From the NCBI GenBank assembly GCA_019639175.1, contig JAHBSK010000001.1, forward strand, positions 186,001 to 250,000: DNA of 64,000 bases. Reading direction: 5' to 3'. This document shows, one piece after another, positions 27,164-34,666 of the stretch (positions within the stretch are counted from its first letter, which is position 1; each line of letters opens with the position of its first letter). The DNA comes from Acidobacteriota bacterium. GTDB lineage: Bacteria; Acidobacteriota; Blastocatellia; Pyrinomonadales; Pyrinomonadaceae. The notes beneath the pieces were generated by a model. It was not told where the DNA came from. It searched no databases and saw only the letters and a program-made list of their open reading frames with translations. The position numbers were made by a program, and so were the translations under genes.

Positions 27164-27923
27164 GAAGTTTTCTGGCGACGACGACTATCGACACACCGAA
27201 CGGAAAATTGAAGTTTTTTAGCCAGAAGCGTTCGGCGGAGAATATTTTGCCGAAAAAACCGTTAAGGGCGGGAATGTTAACGTGATTTTCTGATTCGGGT
27301 TTAATGCCCGTCAGCCGCATGAAGGTTCTGCCGCCGAGAACAGGCGCAAAGAACGTAAAGTTTGCATACGAAGCCCGTTCGACCACAAAACCTGCTTGTT
27401 CAAGCCGTTCGACGATCTGCTTGCGCGTGTAGCGGATCCGATGATGAGATATGTCGTCCTGAACGCCCCAGAGCCACATAAAAGCAGGCACGAATACAAG
27501 GGAGTAGCCGCCCGTTTTGGTAACGCGAAGCATTTCCTTCAGGCCGGAGATGTCGTCATCAAGATGCTCGACCACGTCCAATGCGGTCGTGATGTCAAAT
27601 GCTTCGTCTGCAAAGGGAAGTGTTTCCGCCGGGCTTTTTTGAACCTTTAAACCTTTTTTCCTGCAAAACTCCAGGGCGTCGTCCGAAACGTCAACACCCT
27701 CGGCATTGCCATACAGAGAAAGCAGTTCCAGATTTGCCCCTGTCCCGCAGCCTATATCAAGAATATCTATCGAGGAACGATCTGCGACAAGGGCCGTGTC
27801 TATTTGTTTAAGAAATGTCTCAAGTATCGCTCTTCGCCCGACGTACCACCAATGGCTGTCCTCCACGCGATCCATTATCGCGTAGGTGTGCTGCTGCATT
27901 TCTCGTGGCAAAGTAGTTGTCAT
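27156..27923 (-). CDS. Class I SAM-dependent methyltransferase
   Basis: 255 aa from the ATG at 27921-27923 (MTTTLPREMQQHTYAIMDRV). Motif I ILDIGCGTGANLELL, the acidic VDVSDDALEFC after strand 2, DITTALDVVEHLDDD and the LRVTKTGGYSLVFVPAFMWLW segment place it with methyltransferase-11-type enzymes, often acting on lipids or saccharides. The HWWYVGRRAI N-terminal block is common in family members near cell-envelope genes. A frame continues upstream, but its residues are compositionally odd and overlap the next gene. It overlaps cutC by eight bases. Confidence 0.85.
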   Translation of the reverse strand: MTTTLPREMQQHTYAIMDRVEDSHWWYVGRRAILETFLKQIDTALVADRSSIDILDIGCGTGANLELLSLYGNAEGVDVSDDALEFCRKKGLKVQKSPAETLPFADEAFDITTALDVVEHLDDDISGLKEMLRVTKTGGYSLVFVPAFMWLWGVQDDISHHRIRYTRKQIVERLEQAGFVVERASYANFTFFAPVLGGRTFMRLTGIKPESENHVNIPALNGFFGKIFSAERFWLKNFNFPFGVSIVVVARKLRE

Positions 27924-28158
27924 TGATTCATTTTCCAAGATATTTTCCCAGATGCCGGCAGATGAGGCAATGCGGCTCAAAGCATAAGCAGGACTATTTT
28001 TAAGACCGAATTGTTCATTGTGGATAAAGCTATTTGACGTATGCCGGCGAGCATGTGGGCCGGATGCTCTTGAGATATTATAAACCGACGGACAGCAATA
28101 GTGTGGAAAAAATTTGCAAGCTGCATATTTCAGTTCCGATCTGATAAAAGGCCAACAT

Positions 28159-28806
28159 TCATTTCGGCTCCAACCCAAGCAGTTTGCTGGCGGTCGGGCC
28201 GTGGTTGCCGTCGGGCGTGAGGCCATAGCTGTCACAGAGCCGTTTATGGATGCCGTCTTCGCTGACGTGGCACTGTGCGGCATTTTCGTCACGGCCAAGT
28301 ATCATCAGATGCAGGCCTTCGTCCAGATATTCGTCTTTGTTTATGCAGAGCATATACTCGCCCGAAGTGCGATGGGCCTCAAGCTCAAGTTCATAAAGCG
28401 TCGGGTCAAAGATGCTAAGCGGATTTGTACCGGCCTTTGAGTAGCTTTCGATCATCCGGGCGAAATCATAAGCGTGACGGCCTTCGTGAACGAGAGTGCC
28501 CTCGCAGCCGCGTTGGCCGCCGGTGTCGATGGTCTCTTCGGCAATGGCTATGTAAACCTCGCCCAGAGCTTCTTTCAGGCTCAGGCGTTCCTCGGCGATC
28601 CTTTCATTTGTCACCGAAGGGGCGATCAGGCCCGTTACGCCCGAGGCTTTGACGACGCTGACAGGCCGGACGCGTATCTCCATTTCGGAATCACGGATAA
28701 GCGTGGCGATCCGCCGCTGCTCAGCCGTGCCGTTGGCAATGATCGTGTCCAGGGCGTCCTCGACCGAACGGCGGTACTTTTTGTTGATGCCGGAATCGAA
28801 TTTCAT
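28159..28806 (-). CDS. Putative zincin-type metalloprotein, unknown family
   Basis: 215 aa. I do not recognise the family. The feature that stands out is HEGRH at residues 107-111, an HExxH-type zinc motif inside EGTLVHEGRHAYDFARMIE. About 30 residues later ELELEAHRTSGEYM offers a candidate third ligand (Glu or His). No signal peptide or membrane helix is seen. Soluble zincins of similar size are often self-contained toxins or effectors, but this is only a possibility. A palindromic repeat of the asnB-insert type begins 12 bases upstream of the start. Confidence 0.65.
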   Translation of the reverse strand: MKFDSGINKKYRRSVEDALDTIIANGTAEQRRIATLIRDSEMEIRVRPVSVVKASGVTGLIAPSVTNERIAEERLSLKEALGEVYIAIAEETIDTGGQRGCEGTLVHEGRHAYDFARMIESYSKAGTNPLSIFDPTLYELELEAHRTSGEYMLCINKDEYLDEGLHLMILGRDENAAQCHVSEDGIHKRLCDSYGLTPDGNHGPTASKLLGLEPK

Positions 28807-28817
28807 CAGGATATTTT

Positions 28818-28915
28818 ACCGCAGAGATGCGGAGACACAGAGAAAAATAATAGTAGAAATGATAATGACAGATTTTTGTAACTCACAAACTCTTTAGCTC
28901 AGCGTCTCCGCGGTT
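28818..28915. repeat. Palindromic repeat with GCAGAGAC-type words between two genes
   Basis: Left arm 28818-28846 (ACCGCAGAGATGCGGAGACA...) and right arm about 28891-28915 (CTCAGCGTCTCCGCGGTT) are inverted copies with an AT-rich centre. It fills the gap between the zincin-like gene and the methyltransferase at 28915, whose stop codon lies at the right arm's edge. The left arm shares words with the insert at 6368-6396 inside asnB. Confidence 0.8.
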
Positions 28916-29910
28916 CAAACTATCTTCCCAAACCCGCGCCAGCTATTGCTGTTGTGCCAGGTTATCTGAACCTCTTTTGCGTCAAGGTCCTTCCACCATT
29001 TCTCGAACTCTTCTTTTGGTATGTAAAAAGCGGTTGGGGCGACCAGATGATCGAATACGATGCAATGCTGTTCGCGCCAGCCAAAGGTTCCCAGATGATT
29101 CAGATAATCATTGTAAAAGAGCTTTTTCGCCAGTGACGGGACGACGGCATTCAGCGGCCTGTATATGAGTTTTGTCCCAAGCAGCAGCGGGACCGTGGGA
29201 AGTTTGGAAAGATGATAAAGAACCTTGTGGCTCATTTTGGACGTTATCTTTTCGCGGACAGGATTGACGAACCGCGTTATCCATCCGTTGTTCTCGGCGC
29301 CATAGATCCATGCCGATATGTTCCCGCCTTTTTTTACTTTAGAGGCGACGGAGAGAAATGCCCCTTCCGGATCGGGCGTGTGATGAAGCACGCCAACGCT
29401 GAAGGCGTAATCAAATGCCTTTTTCAGCGGAAGTTTGAAAATATCGCATTGGATGATATGGACATTCGGCAGGTCCCGCGTCAGGGCATAGGCGGCCTCG
29501 ACCGCGTCGCCGAGGTCGATGCCGACCACTTCCTTTGCTCCCCAAAGAGCTGCCAGCTTTGTATGACGGCCCTTACCGCATCCGCCCTCAAGGACGATCT
29601 TATCCTTGAAAAATTCGCTTGTAACAGGCTTTATCCACCCAAGGAACTGGTCATTGTAACGCGGGTCTTCCTGAGTGAAGTTTGTCCACTGCCAGCCGAA
29701 ATTCTCGGCAGTGGCGGCCTTGTCCGGCTCTATCTTGTTCAGATCAACAAAACGCGGAATGCCGCGTTCGATCTTGTATTCGCGCTCACATTTTTTACAT
29801 GTGAGCACGCCTTCCATTATCTCTTTCTCTTCATATTTGTTTGCATATGCCAGGAGAATATCTCCACCACATTTGGGACATGCAAGCAGATCCAATAGTC
29901 GTTCTTTCAT
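28915..29910 (-). CDS. SAM-dependent methyltransferase with N-terminal Trm112-like zinc ribbon
   Basis: 331 aa. A zinc ribbon (LLACPKCGGDILL, then LTCKKCEREYKIERGIPRF) is fused to a class I methyltransferase domain: KIVLEGGCGKGRHTKLAALWG (motif I), VVGIDLGDAVEAAY, FDYAFSVGVLHHTPDPEGAFLS. A membrane-proximal C-terminal region carries TVPLLLGTKLIYRPLNAVV. This arrangement is common in methyltransferases near polysaccharide or lipid glycosylation genes. The acceptor is unknown. Its stop codon touches the repeat at 28818-28915. Confidence 0.88.
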   Translation of the reverse strand: MKERLLDLLACPKCGGDILLAYANKYEEKEIMEGVLTCKKCEREYKIERGIPRFVDLNKIEPDKAATAENFGWQWTNFTQEDPRYNDQFLGWIKPVTSEFFKDKIVLEGGCGKGRHTKLAALWGAKEVVGIDLGDAVEAAYALTRDLPNVHIIQCDIFKLPLKKAFDYAFSVGVLHHTPDPEGAFLSVASKVKKGGNISAWIYGAENNGWITRFVNPVREKITSKMSHKVLYHLSKLPTVPLLLGTKLIYRPLNAVVPSLAKKLFYNDYLNHLGTFGWREQHCIVFDHLVAPTAFYIPKEEFEKWWKDLDAKEVQITWHNSNSWRGFGKIV

Positions 29911-30004
29911 TGTTATGGTATGGCGATCTCTGGCAGTACTAACTATCTGTCATTAGCATAAAGGCAAAAATACTATTATATAGCAAGGATACATTTTTTA
30001 AATT

Positions 30005-30466
30005 TTAAAGCCTGCTTTTGAACTCCTTAAATTCCCGGTAAGGAAACGGCTGTCGCCAGTTGAACTCAAATTCATCCGTTTCTCTGTCCTCATAAAGCTG
30101 ATCGAAGGTCTCGGCAAAAGCCGAAACGACGGCGCTGACCGACCCGTTGTAAGAATATACCAATTCGCGCTCGGCTGCGTCGCGTTCATCCGTGGGGTAT
30201 TGATATATCTCCAAAAGCAGCTCTTCACCGTTACGGACAAAGCGGAAATCGAATTCCTCGGGGTCGCGGTTCCATTTTAAAGTATATTCCCTCGCGACGT
30301 CGTCCCTGCCCGCCAGAGCCGTCAGAATGTCCATCAGTTCCGGCAAGGCCCGTTCGTGCGGAGCATGCGCGGTCGTTGTGTGAAACTCATTCACGCCGTC
30401 GTCAAAGCCGATGGACATCCATCCGCACTGCGGGCTGTTAAAGCTGACCTCTAGTTTCTGTGTCAT
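30005..30466 (-). CDS. Hypothetical acidic protein, 153 aa
   Basis: No family recognised. From the ATG at 30464-30466 (MTQKLEVSFNSPQCGWMSIGF) it is acidic and beta-rich, with strands LEVSFNSPQ, EFDFRFVRNGEELLLEIYQYP and a C-terminal aromatic block FEFNWRQPFPYREFKEF. There is no signal peptide or membrane segment. It diverges from thyA across a repeat-filled 199-base gap. Confidence 0.6.
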   Translation of the reverse strand: MTQKLEVSFNSPQCGWMSIGFDDGVNEFHTTTAHAPHERALPELMDILTALAGRDDVAREYTLKWNRDPEEFDFRFVRNGEELLLEIYQYPTDERDAAERELVYSYNGSVSAVVSAFAETFDQLYEDRETDEFEFNWRQPFPYREFKEFKSRL

Positions 30467-30478
30467 AACCAAAGAAGT

Positions 30479-30660
30479 TAATTGTAAATGGTTAATGGAT
30501 AATTGTTAACCCGCTATATGTTAGTTCCAACTTTTCAGTTATCACCTATAACTTATTCCTAAATAAGTAAAAAGTGAAAGGTTAAAAGTGAAAAGGACAT
30601 TCGGACGCCCAATACGTCATTGCCGCGATTAACAATTACCAATTAACCATTTACAATTAT
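30479..30660. repeat. Nested imperfect palindromes upstream of thyA
   Basis: The outer arms 30479-30510 (AATTGTAAATGGTTAATGG...) and 30629-30660 are inverted copies. Inside them a second, less perfect pair of arms lies at about 30528-30556 (ACTTTTCAGTTATCACC...) and 30562-30597 (TAAAAAGTGAAAGGTTAAAAG...). AT-rich, it occupies essentially the whole intergenic space between the hypothetical gene and thyA, so the thyA promoter must lie within or be supplied by it. Confidence 0.8.
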
Positions 30661-30665
30661 TCCTA

Positions 30666-31553
30666 ATGCGGCAGTATCAAGACCTTCTCAGGCACATTTT
30701 AGACACCGGTACGCGGCACGAGGATCGAACCGGCGTCGGGACGATCTCAACTTTTGGGTATCAGACGCGGTTCAACCTGCACGACGGGTTTCCGATAGTC
30801 ACGACAAAACGCGTGCCTTTTCGCTGGGTGGCCGAGGAACTGTTCTGGTTTCTGAGCGGTTCGACCGACGAGGCCGATCTGCGGGCACGCGGCGTTGATA
30901 TATGGCAGGAATGGGCGACCGAGGAACAGACAGCAAGATTTGACAGAGAAGAAGGCGATCTGGGGCCGGTTTACGGTTATCTGTGGCGGTCGTTCGGCGG
31001 CGATTATCCGCGTATGAACGGCGTGGATCAGATCGCCCGGCTTATAAAAGAGATCGAAACAAATCCGAATTCACGCCGATTGATCGTTACGGGCTGGAAC
31101 CCGGAAACCTGCGACAATGTTGCCCTGCCGCCGTGCCACACGTTGTTCCAGTTCAAGGTCGAGAAGCCTCACGCGGCATCGGATCAAAGATCAAAGGTCA
31201 AAGATCAAAGATCGACATTGCACTGCCAGCTCTACCAACGCTCGGCGGACGCATTTCTCGGCGTGCCGTTCAATATCAGCAGCTACGCTTTGCTGACGCA
31301 TCTGGTGGCACATGTCTGCGGGCTGCAGGCCGGTGATCTCATACACACCTTTGGCGATCTCCACATATATTCCAATCATCTGGAACAGGTCGAGGAACTG
31401 CTGTCGCGCGAACCGCTGCCGCTGCCGACATTGGAGTTTGAGAACGCGGGTCGGTTAGAAGGACTGGACGGCCTGCTCAATTTCAAATTTGAGAATGTAA
31501 AATTGAATAACTATCAGTCTCATGGAAAGATCGCTGCTCCGGTTGCGGTCTAG
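30666..31553 (+). CDS. thyA: Thymidylate synthase, with repetitive in-frame insert
   Basis: 295 aa; it makes dTMP from dUMP and methylene-tetrahydrofolate. Conserved blocks: RTGVGTISTFGYQTRF, the folate/nucleotide segment KRVPFRWVAEELFWFLSG, the catalytic Cys157 in ALPPCHTLFQF, QLYQRSADAFLGVPFNIS, and HTFGDLHIYSNH. Where E. coli ThyA has a short turn before the LHCQLYQRS block, this protein carries roughly 13 extra residues (ASDQRSKVKDQRS) encoded by tandem ATCAAAG words at 31182-31212. The frame and all catalytic residues are intact. Confidence 0.95.
   Translation: MRQYQDLLRHILDTGTRHEDRTGVGTISTFGYQTRFNLHDGFPIVTTKRVPFRWVAEELFWFLSGSTDEADLRARGVDIWQEWATEEQTARFDREEGDLGPVYGYLWRSFGGDYPRMNGVDQIARLIKEIETNPNSRRLIVTGWNPETCDNVALPPCHTLFQFKVEKPHAASDQRSKVKDQRSTLHCQLYQRSADAFLGVPFNISSYALLTHLVAHVCGLQAGDLIHTFGDLHIYSNHLEQVEELLSREPLPLPTLEFENAGRLEGLDGLLNFKFENVKLNNYQSHGKIAAPVAV
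31182..31212 (+). repeat. ATCAAAG tandem insert inside thyA
   Basis: About 31 bases of the 7-mer ATCAAAG and variants (GATCAAAGATCAAAGGTCAA...) interrupt a position where thymidylate synthases have a short loop between the active-site strand and LHCQLYQRS. In frame, it encodes alternating Asp/Gln/Arg/Lys/Ser. Confidence 0.82.
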
Positions 31554-31571
31554 GCTAACCGTTCGGTTAGC
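31554..31571. terminator. Hairpin between convergent thyA and OmpA genes
   Basis: Perfect 7-base stem GCTAACC/GGTTAGC with a 4-base loop begins directly after the thyA stop. It has no T tract, so it may be a transcript-end stabiliser rather than a full intrinsic terminator. Confidence 0.5.
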
Positions 31572-31580
31572 GGATCGAAC

Positions 31581-32795
31581 CTATTGACGCAGGATAGAAT
31601 ACGCAATTCGCCTGTTGTAGAACTTGCCCAGTTCGGTATCGTTGGTCGTTTTGGGCCGGGCCGGGCCGTAGCCTTTTGTCACAAGCACTTCTGACCGAAC
31701 ACCATAATTTACAAGCACATCCTTTACCGCGTTCGCGCGATTTTCCGAAAGCACCTGGTTAGACGCATCGCTTCCCACATTGTCCGTGTGGCCTTCGACC
31801 TCAAGAACGACCGATGCAGGCAGTTTCTGAATAAAACCGGCGCCTTTTTTCAGAGCATCCAGACGCCTTTCCGGGATGTTGTACTTGCCGCTTTCAAAAT
31901 TGATTATCAGAATGTTCAGGGCCTTTACCAGATCCTCAGGAGTAAAAGGATCGGGCAGGGCCTCAAGCGCGGCCCGATAACAGCGTTCCGCCTTGTCCTC
32001 TTCGCCAAGGCCGATATTGCCGCAGTCGTCCGTGCTTTGGACAGGTATCTCGCGGCAATTCGCAAGGACTTCCTCATTGACGCCGTTTCTGCCTTCGACG
32101 ACCATCTGGTCGCACTCGTAGCTGGGATGAATTATCTTCATCACCCTGCGGCCGACCTTAAGGTTGGTGAACTGCCTTGACCCGTCCGGATTGGTCACGC
32201 CCCAGGAAACGTCGTCAATACGAACATCGCTGCCCGCCGGCGCACGTCTGAGCGTTATTTGAAATGAGGATTCGGGCATGAACCAGAGATAGACGACAAG
32301 CAGGACAAGCACCGCGAACATGAACATCGAGACCATTCCCGCCACGACCCAAACCCAGCCGGGAATGCCGCCCTGTTTTTCTTTTTCCTCCTGCTCGGCC
32401 TGTTCGGTCGGCGTCGGCGGCAGGTTCTGATATTTCAGCCGTTCGGCTTCGGGCAGTTGGAAATACGGGGTCGTTTTGCCATAGTCGCCCTCACCGCCCG
32501 GCGCGGGGCCAAAATCCGTGTCGGGTATGCCGCCGGAAGCGGCATGAGTGGCGCTCCAGTCAGGATTTGGCTGGCTTCCGGGTGATATGGTCTTTCCAAA
32601 ATCGGTCGCGCCGGTGTCTATCGGACGGATGTTTGTAACGGTCTTTCCCCATTCATCGGGTGACGGCTGTTTCGGAAAGTTATAATTGGTCTTGTCCCAA
32701 TCGACGTTGTCAAAATCGTCGCGCCGGTTAAGGTTCGGAACGGTCTTTGAAAAATCGTCCGGCGGCGGCCCTGGATTGTTGTTTGAATCACTCAC
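31581..32795 (-). CDS. Membrane-anchored OmpA-domain protein with PEGA-like region and repeated aromatic-x-K-T motifs
   Basis: 404 aa. Three parts: a Pro-rich N-terminal region (residues 1-145), one membrane helix (about 146-172) and a periplasmic part. The periplasmic part has a PEGA-like beta domain (ITLRRAPAGSDVRIDDVSWG, about 178-240) and a C-terminal OmpA peptidoglycan-binding domain (EVEGHTDNVGSDASNQVLSENRANAV). The N-terminal region repeats Asp/Glu-aromatic-x-Lys-Thr five times: DFSKT (14-18), DWDKT (32-36), EWGKT (48-52), DFGKT (65-69) and DYGKT (104-108), with degenerate versions at 79 and 94. If that side faces the cytoplasm, the Thr residues could be targets of Ser/Thr kinases and FHA readers; this is inference. 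Confidence 0.88.
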   Translation of the reverse strand: MSDSNNNPGPPPDDFSKTVPNLNRRDDFDNVDWDKTNYNFPKQPSPDEWGKTVTNIRPIDTGATDFGKTISPGSQPNPDWSATHAASGGIPDTDFGPAPGGEGDYGKTTPYFQLPEAERLKYQNLPPTPTEQAEQEEKEKQGGIPGWVWVVAGMVSMFMFAVLVLLVVYLWFMPESSFQITLRRAPAGSDVRIDDVSWGVTNPDGSRQFTNLKVGRRVMKIIHPSYECDQMVVEGRNGVNEEVLANCREIPVQSTDDCGNIGLGEEDKAERCYRAALEALPDPFTPEDLVKALNILIINFESGKYNIPERRLDALKKGAGFIQKLPASVVLEVEGHTDNVGSDASNQVLSENRANAVKDVLVNYGVRSEVLVTKGYGPARPKTTNDTELGKFYNRRIAYSILRQ

Positions 32796-32909
32796 GGTCG
32801 ATCAGGCTCCACAAAGATGAGAGAATCGCTGTTGGAAAATAGTTTAGCACAAATCCTGCCAATGAGCGTCGGCAAGGTTTGATAAACGCGGATAAGGCGA
32901 AAAAGAAAA

Positions 32910-33812
32910 TTACTTGATGTTGGGCGGCTGAAATGCCTTTGTCCGGATCGAGATGCCTTCGTCAGCCATCAGAAACACTCGTTTCGCATTGTAGGTGGAA
33001 GTGTTCAGCGGCAGATATGAGAGCAGATAGCGGTTGCTGCGAAGTTCGTCGCATATAGCCTTTGCCGCTTCCTGTGAATTTTCAAAAGGGAACGCCAGTC
33101 CGCCCGTCCCTTCGGTAAGCTGAGAGATGACGGAGCCGGGTTTAGGCATATTTCGCCGATACGCGCCGCCCGTGCGGTCAGGCAGTTGGAGCGAATAGAC
33201 GGTGACGTTGTAGAACTGTAGATCGGCCAGTACCTGATCAAATGACGACACGCTGCCGCGGTCAAGGCCGTCGCCTATGACCACTATGGCCGTCTTTCTG
33301 GTGCCGGGCATCAGCGGGATCAATATCTCTTTCAGGGCAGAATTTATGGCGTCAAAAAGATGCGGATTTCCCTTTTTTCGGAATGTTGTGAAAGACTGGC
33401 TCATTTTATCAGCGCTGTCGGTCCATTCCTGGATTATCTCCGGTTTTTCGTCATAGGCGATGACAAAAAGCTGATCGCCGTCAAATATCTCGTAGGCAAA
33501 TTCGAGCGCCGCCGCCTTTAACCGTTCGAGGTCGGTGGGAAGCGTCTGTGAATTGTCCACAAGCAGCACTATTCTTGACGGCGAAGGATCGAGCGAGAAA
33601 TTGCGGATACGCTGTTCTACGCCGTTCTCATAAAGAAAAAGATTTTCCGGCCTGATCGGGTCCGTTTTTCCGTCAGAACGTGTTGCCGTCACTGTAAGCA
33701 CAGTTCCCTCAGTATCGCCGGCACGCGCATTGTGTCTTGATTGCGCGCAGACAATATTTGCCGCCAATGTCAGCAAGTATAAGAAAATAAATAGCTTAAA
33801 GGATGTTTTCAT
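32910..33812 (-). CDS. Secreted VWFA-domain protein (acidobacterial VWFA-related type)
   Basis: 300 aa with signal peptide MKTSFKLFIFLYLLTLAANIVCA. The segment ILLVDNSQTLPTDLERLKAAALEF holds the MIDAS-like DxSxT, and KTAIVVIGDGLDRGS holds a second metal-proximal Asp. The early VTATRSDGKTDPIRPENLFLYENGVEQRIRNF is the strand pair typical of VWFA-related proteins abundant in Acidobacteriota. Role: likely periplasmic or surface adhesion scaffold. It overlaps the start region of the zinc-ribbon gene by four bases and is cotranscribed with it. Confidence 0.88.
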   Translation of the reverse strand: MKTSFKLFIFLYLLTLAANIVCAQSRHNARAGDTEGTVLTVTATRSDGKTDPIRPENLFLYENGVEQRIRNFSLDPSPSRIVLLVDNSQTLPTDLERLKAAALEFAYEIFDGDQLFVIAYDEKPEIIQEWTDSADKMSQSFTTFRKKGNPHLFDAINSALKEILIPLMPGTRKTAIVVIGDGLDRGSVSSFDQVLADLQFYNVTVYSLQLPDRTGGAYRRNMPKPGSVISQLTEGTGGLAFPFENSQEAAKAICDELRSNRYLLSYLPLNTSTYNAKRVFLMADEGISIRTKAFQPPNIK

Positions 33813-34126
33813 TTACCCTGTTTCTTTTCAGATGAGCCTGAAGAAGAACTTGAACCGGTGTCACCTGTTGGCTTTGATGCAGTGTCCGTCGTTACGGTTG
33901 ATTCGGCTGTTGAACTTTTTTCTGCTGTTCCGCCCGATGCGGACGGTTTTTTTGAATAATCGGTCACGTACCATCCGGCTCCCTTGAACTGAAATCCTGA
34001 AAGCGACCATTGTTTCTCAAGCGGCCCGCCGCAGTCCTCACATATCTCCAGCGGCGGATCGGACACGTTCTGACGCTTTTCCAGCCTGGCGCCGCATTGC
34101 TTGCATAAATACTCGTAGATCGGCAT
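33809..34126 (-). CDS. FmdB-family zinc-ribbon protein
   Basis: 105 aa from the ATG at 34124-34126. It starts MPIYEYLCKQCGARLEKRQN and continues CEDCGGPLEKQWSLSGFQFKG, the FmdB/regulatory zinc ribbon with two CxxC knuckles, then a Ser/Thr-rich disordered tail ending EKKQGK. The family was named from formamidase regulation but its job is generally unknown. A longer upstream frame is ignored because MPIYEY is the family's invariant start. Confidence 0.9.
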   Translation of the reverse strand: MPIYEYLCKQCGARLEKRQNVSDPPLEICEDCGGPLEKQWSLSGFQFKGAGWYVTDYSKKPSASGGTAEKSSTAESTVTTDTASKPTGDTGSSSSSGSSEKKQGK

Positions 34127-34287
34127 AAGTAAATTCCCGGTCGAACTTGATTCTTTACATCCGCTCCATCTAAAAGCGGCAGAACGACAGTTCATCCCAA
34201 GGATAACTATTTTAGAATATATGCTCTCATCATTGAAGCCCAAAACACAGCCCTGCCGCGAAACCTCCTTTATGGTAAGGTTTTAGT

Positions 34288-34611
34288 ATGTCCGATCTGA
34301 GTAATGAACCTGTTTTGCCTGTGATGTGTCATCTGACCAATGCGGAGTTTCGCGAACGTGAGGCAGTACTGCTAGACCGTTTTAAAGAGGCGGTCATTGA
34401 AACACGTGAAACGTCGTCCGGCTTTTTGTATGAGCTGCCGTTTTCCGACAGTTCGCTTTCGCTTTTGACAGAGTTCATGCTGCTTGAAAAAGAATGCTGT
34501 GCGTTCCTGCATTTTTCGATAACGGCAAATGCAGGCGGCGACAGAGTCAGTTTTGAACTGACCGGCCCGGACGGGGCAAAAGGCCTGATAAAAGAGCTTT
34601 TCAGTCAATAA
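34288..34611 (+). CDS. Small conserved-looking protein with Glu-Cys-Cys motif, function unknown
   Basis: 107 aa. Pattern: MCHLTNAEFREREAVLLDRFKEAV, then ETSSGFLYELPFSD, a helix SLLTEFMLLEKECCAFLHFSI with a CC pair, and a C-terminal VSFELTGPDGAKGLIKELF. The CC pair and early Cys could bind a metal or form a disulfide. Small proteins of this shape are often near metal-resistance genes, but no such gene is here. No membrane segment. Confidence 0.62.
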   Translation: MSDLSNEPVLPVMCHLTNAEFREREAVLLDRFKEAVIETRETSSGFLYELPFSDSSLSLLTEFMLLEKECCAFLHFSITANAGGDRVSFELTGPDGAKGLIKELFSQ

Positions 34612-34666
34612 ATAAATAAATGATGCCGCGTTTCCCCTAAGCCATAGCAACGGTCAGGGAAAGGTA

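Noticed and set aside
27924..28158. Gene in the 235-base gap before the zincin-like gene
   Set aside because: No frame with a plausible start, codon use or motif on either strand.
27924..28298. N-terminal extension of the methyltransferase at 27156
   Set aside because: Extension overlaps the next gene, is compositionally atypical and precedes a good family start (MTTTLPREMQQ).
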